Below the pieces are notes generated by a model that ran no database searches, was not told the DNA's origin, and saw nothing but the letters and a program-made list of their open reading frames with translations. A stretch of DNA of 5,389 nt from Oscillospiraceae bacterium (GTDB lineage Bacteria > Bacillota > Clostridia > Oscillospirales > Oscillospiraceae): positions 1-5,389 of the forward strand of contig JAQUZL010000113.1 of assembly GCA_028691385.1 (NCBI GenBank), in the 5' to 3' direction. The position numbers and the translations under genes are program-made. Shown here one piece after another: positions 4,610-5,389 of the stretch (positions are counted from its first letter, which is position 1; every line of letters starts with the position of its first letter).

Positions 4610-5389
4610 ATGAACGACCAGCTGCGAAGAATTTTGCCAACCGTGCAAAAGCCGTCCCGTTATGTGGGCGGAGAATACCGCCAGATTGTAAAATCCACAG
4701 AGGATGTTGACGTCCGGGTAGCGTTTTGTTTCCCGGACACCTATGAAATTGGAATGTCCAATCTGGGTATGCGGATTCTGTATGGCGTGATGAATGAGAT
4801 GCCGCGCGTCTGGTGCGAGCGCTGCTTTGCCCCATGGGGCGACATGGAGGAAGCCATGCGCGCGGCGAATTTGCCGCTTTGGACGCTGGAATCCGGTGAT
4901 CCGGTGCGTGAGTTTGACGTGATCGCATTTTCGGTCGGCTATGAGATGAGCTATACCAATATTCTCAATATGCTGTCCCTTGCGCAGGTGCCGCTGCACA
5001 GCGCGGCGCGCACAGATCTCCAAAATATCGTGCTTGCCGGCGGTACGTGCATGTATAACCCAGAGCCACTGGCGGATTTTGTGGATATTTGCTCCCTTGG
5101 CGAGGGAGAAGAGGTCACACAGGACTTTTTGAAGCTCTATGCCAAGGCCAAGGCTGAAAACTGGACGAAGGAAGCCCTGCTGATGGCCGCAGCGCAGATC
5201 CCGGGGCTGTATGTACCGGCGCTGTATCAGCCGGAATACAGGGCGGACGGCACAATTGCAGCCTTTACGGTGCGCGAGGGTGCGCCAAAGACCGTCACAA
5301 AACGCATTGTGCAGGATTTGGACAAGGCCTATTTTCCGACAAAAACGATCATTCCTTCCACGGAGATCGTCCATGACCGCTCCACGCTG
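4610..5389 (+). CDS. TIGR03960-type B12-binding-domain/radical SAM protein, N-terminal 260 residues
   Basis: The frame is open from ATG 4610 through the window's last base, so the gene continues outside. The sequence matches the start of the TIGR03960 family: RYVGGEY (17-23), then AFCFPDTYEIGMSNLGMRIL (38-57), PWGDMEEAM, and FDVIAFSVGYEMSYTNILN, followed by VLAGG, NPEPLADFVD and GEGEE. This is the family's Rossmann-like cobalamin-binding-type region. Where a classic B12 site has DxHxxG, this protein has Asp43-Thr-Tyr-Glu-Ile-Gly48, so Tyr replaces the cobalt-ligating His. The radical SAM CxxxCxxC cluster should lie just past the window edge and is not seen. In Clostridia these proteins are usually followed by a TIGR03936 (DUF2344) protein and then the RNase G/ribosomal protein L21-L27 genes. 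The reaction is unknown; tRNA or ribosome-linked chemistry is suggested only by that neighbourhood. Confidence 0.9.
   Translation, partial: MNDQLRRILPTVQKPSRYVGGEYRQIVKSTEDVDVRVAFCFPDTYEIGMSNLGMRILYGVMNEMPRVWCERCFAPWGDMEEAMRAANLPLWTLESGDPVREFDVIAFSVGYEMSYTNILNMLSLAQVPLHSAARTDLQNIVLAGGTCMYNPEPLADFVDICSLGEGEEVTQDFLKLYAKAKAENWTKEALLMAAAQIPGLYVPALYQPEYRADGTIAAFTVREGAPKTVTKRIVQDLDKAYFPTKTIIPSTEIVHDRSTL

Noticed and set aside
4525..4710. 61-codon plus-strand frame between the M50 and radical SAM genes
   Set aside because: It overlaps both genes out of frame. The ATG 4610 frame has the SD and the TIGR03960 similarity.
4322..5374. 350-codon minus-strand frame
   Set aside because: It is a long shadow opposite the M50 and radical SAM genes. 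It has no family motif, while the opposite strand encodes two recognisable proteins with ribosome-binding sites.
1..5389. CRISPR array, transposon ends or tandem repeats
   Set aside because: No regularly spaced repeats, transposase fragments or insertion-sequence termini were found. The only mobile trace is the integrase remnant.

Overview
The window looks like chromosomal DNA from a moderately GC-rich Firmicute of class Clostridia, probably a gut Oscillospirales/Ruminococcaceae-type anaerobe. The evidence is an AGCS amino-acid symporter, strong Gram-positive ribosome-binding sites, a textbook sigma-A promoter, and an M50 protease gene followed by a TIGR03960-type radical SAM gene, a pairing typical of Clostridia. 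No species can be named from the sequence alone.

Layout, left to right. (1) Positions 2-988 hold the 3' two-thirds of a sodium/cation:alanine-or-glycine symporter (AGCS), closed by a long hairpin terminator (1018-1071). (2) Positions 1072-1520 carry no convincing gene. They do carry regulatory structure: a perfect 9-bp inverted repeat directly upstream of an extended -10 promoter (1275-1303), and a second 16-bp palindrome (1440-1455) in a leader of about 210 nt. (3) Positions 1521-3209 encode a 562-residue adenylate-forming (ANL) acyl-CoA ligase-like enzyme. It is transcribed alone and ends at a strong intrinsic terminator (3254-3300). (4) Positions 3350-3472 are a remnant of a tyrosine-recombinase C-terminus, including the catalytic-Tyr motif. 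It points at the 3' end of a complete minus-strand tRNA-Pro(CGG) gene with encoded CCA (3537-3613). A 41-bp two-way terminator lies between them, and the tRNA has a perfect TTGACA-17-TATAAT promoter. This is the classic scar of an element that integrated at a tRNA 3' end. (5) From 3749 to the window end runs a tight plus-strand operon: an 88-residue single-span membrane protein, an overlapping SpoIVFB-like M50 intramembrane zinc metalloprotease starting with TTG, and the first 260 codons of a TIGR03960-type B12-binding-domain/radical SAM protein cut by the window edge.

How the parts relate. The right-hand operon looks like conserved chromosomal backbone. The ligase, with its own operator-promoter and terminator, sits between a transporter and an integrase-tRNA scar, so it may be cargo left by a decayed integrative element. 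The symporter and ligase are separated by a terminator and need not be functionally linked. The least explained items are the regulated ligase unit and its unknown acid substrate, the small membrane protein overlapping the protease gene, and a 12-bp GC-rich hairpin inside the protease coding sequence.
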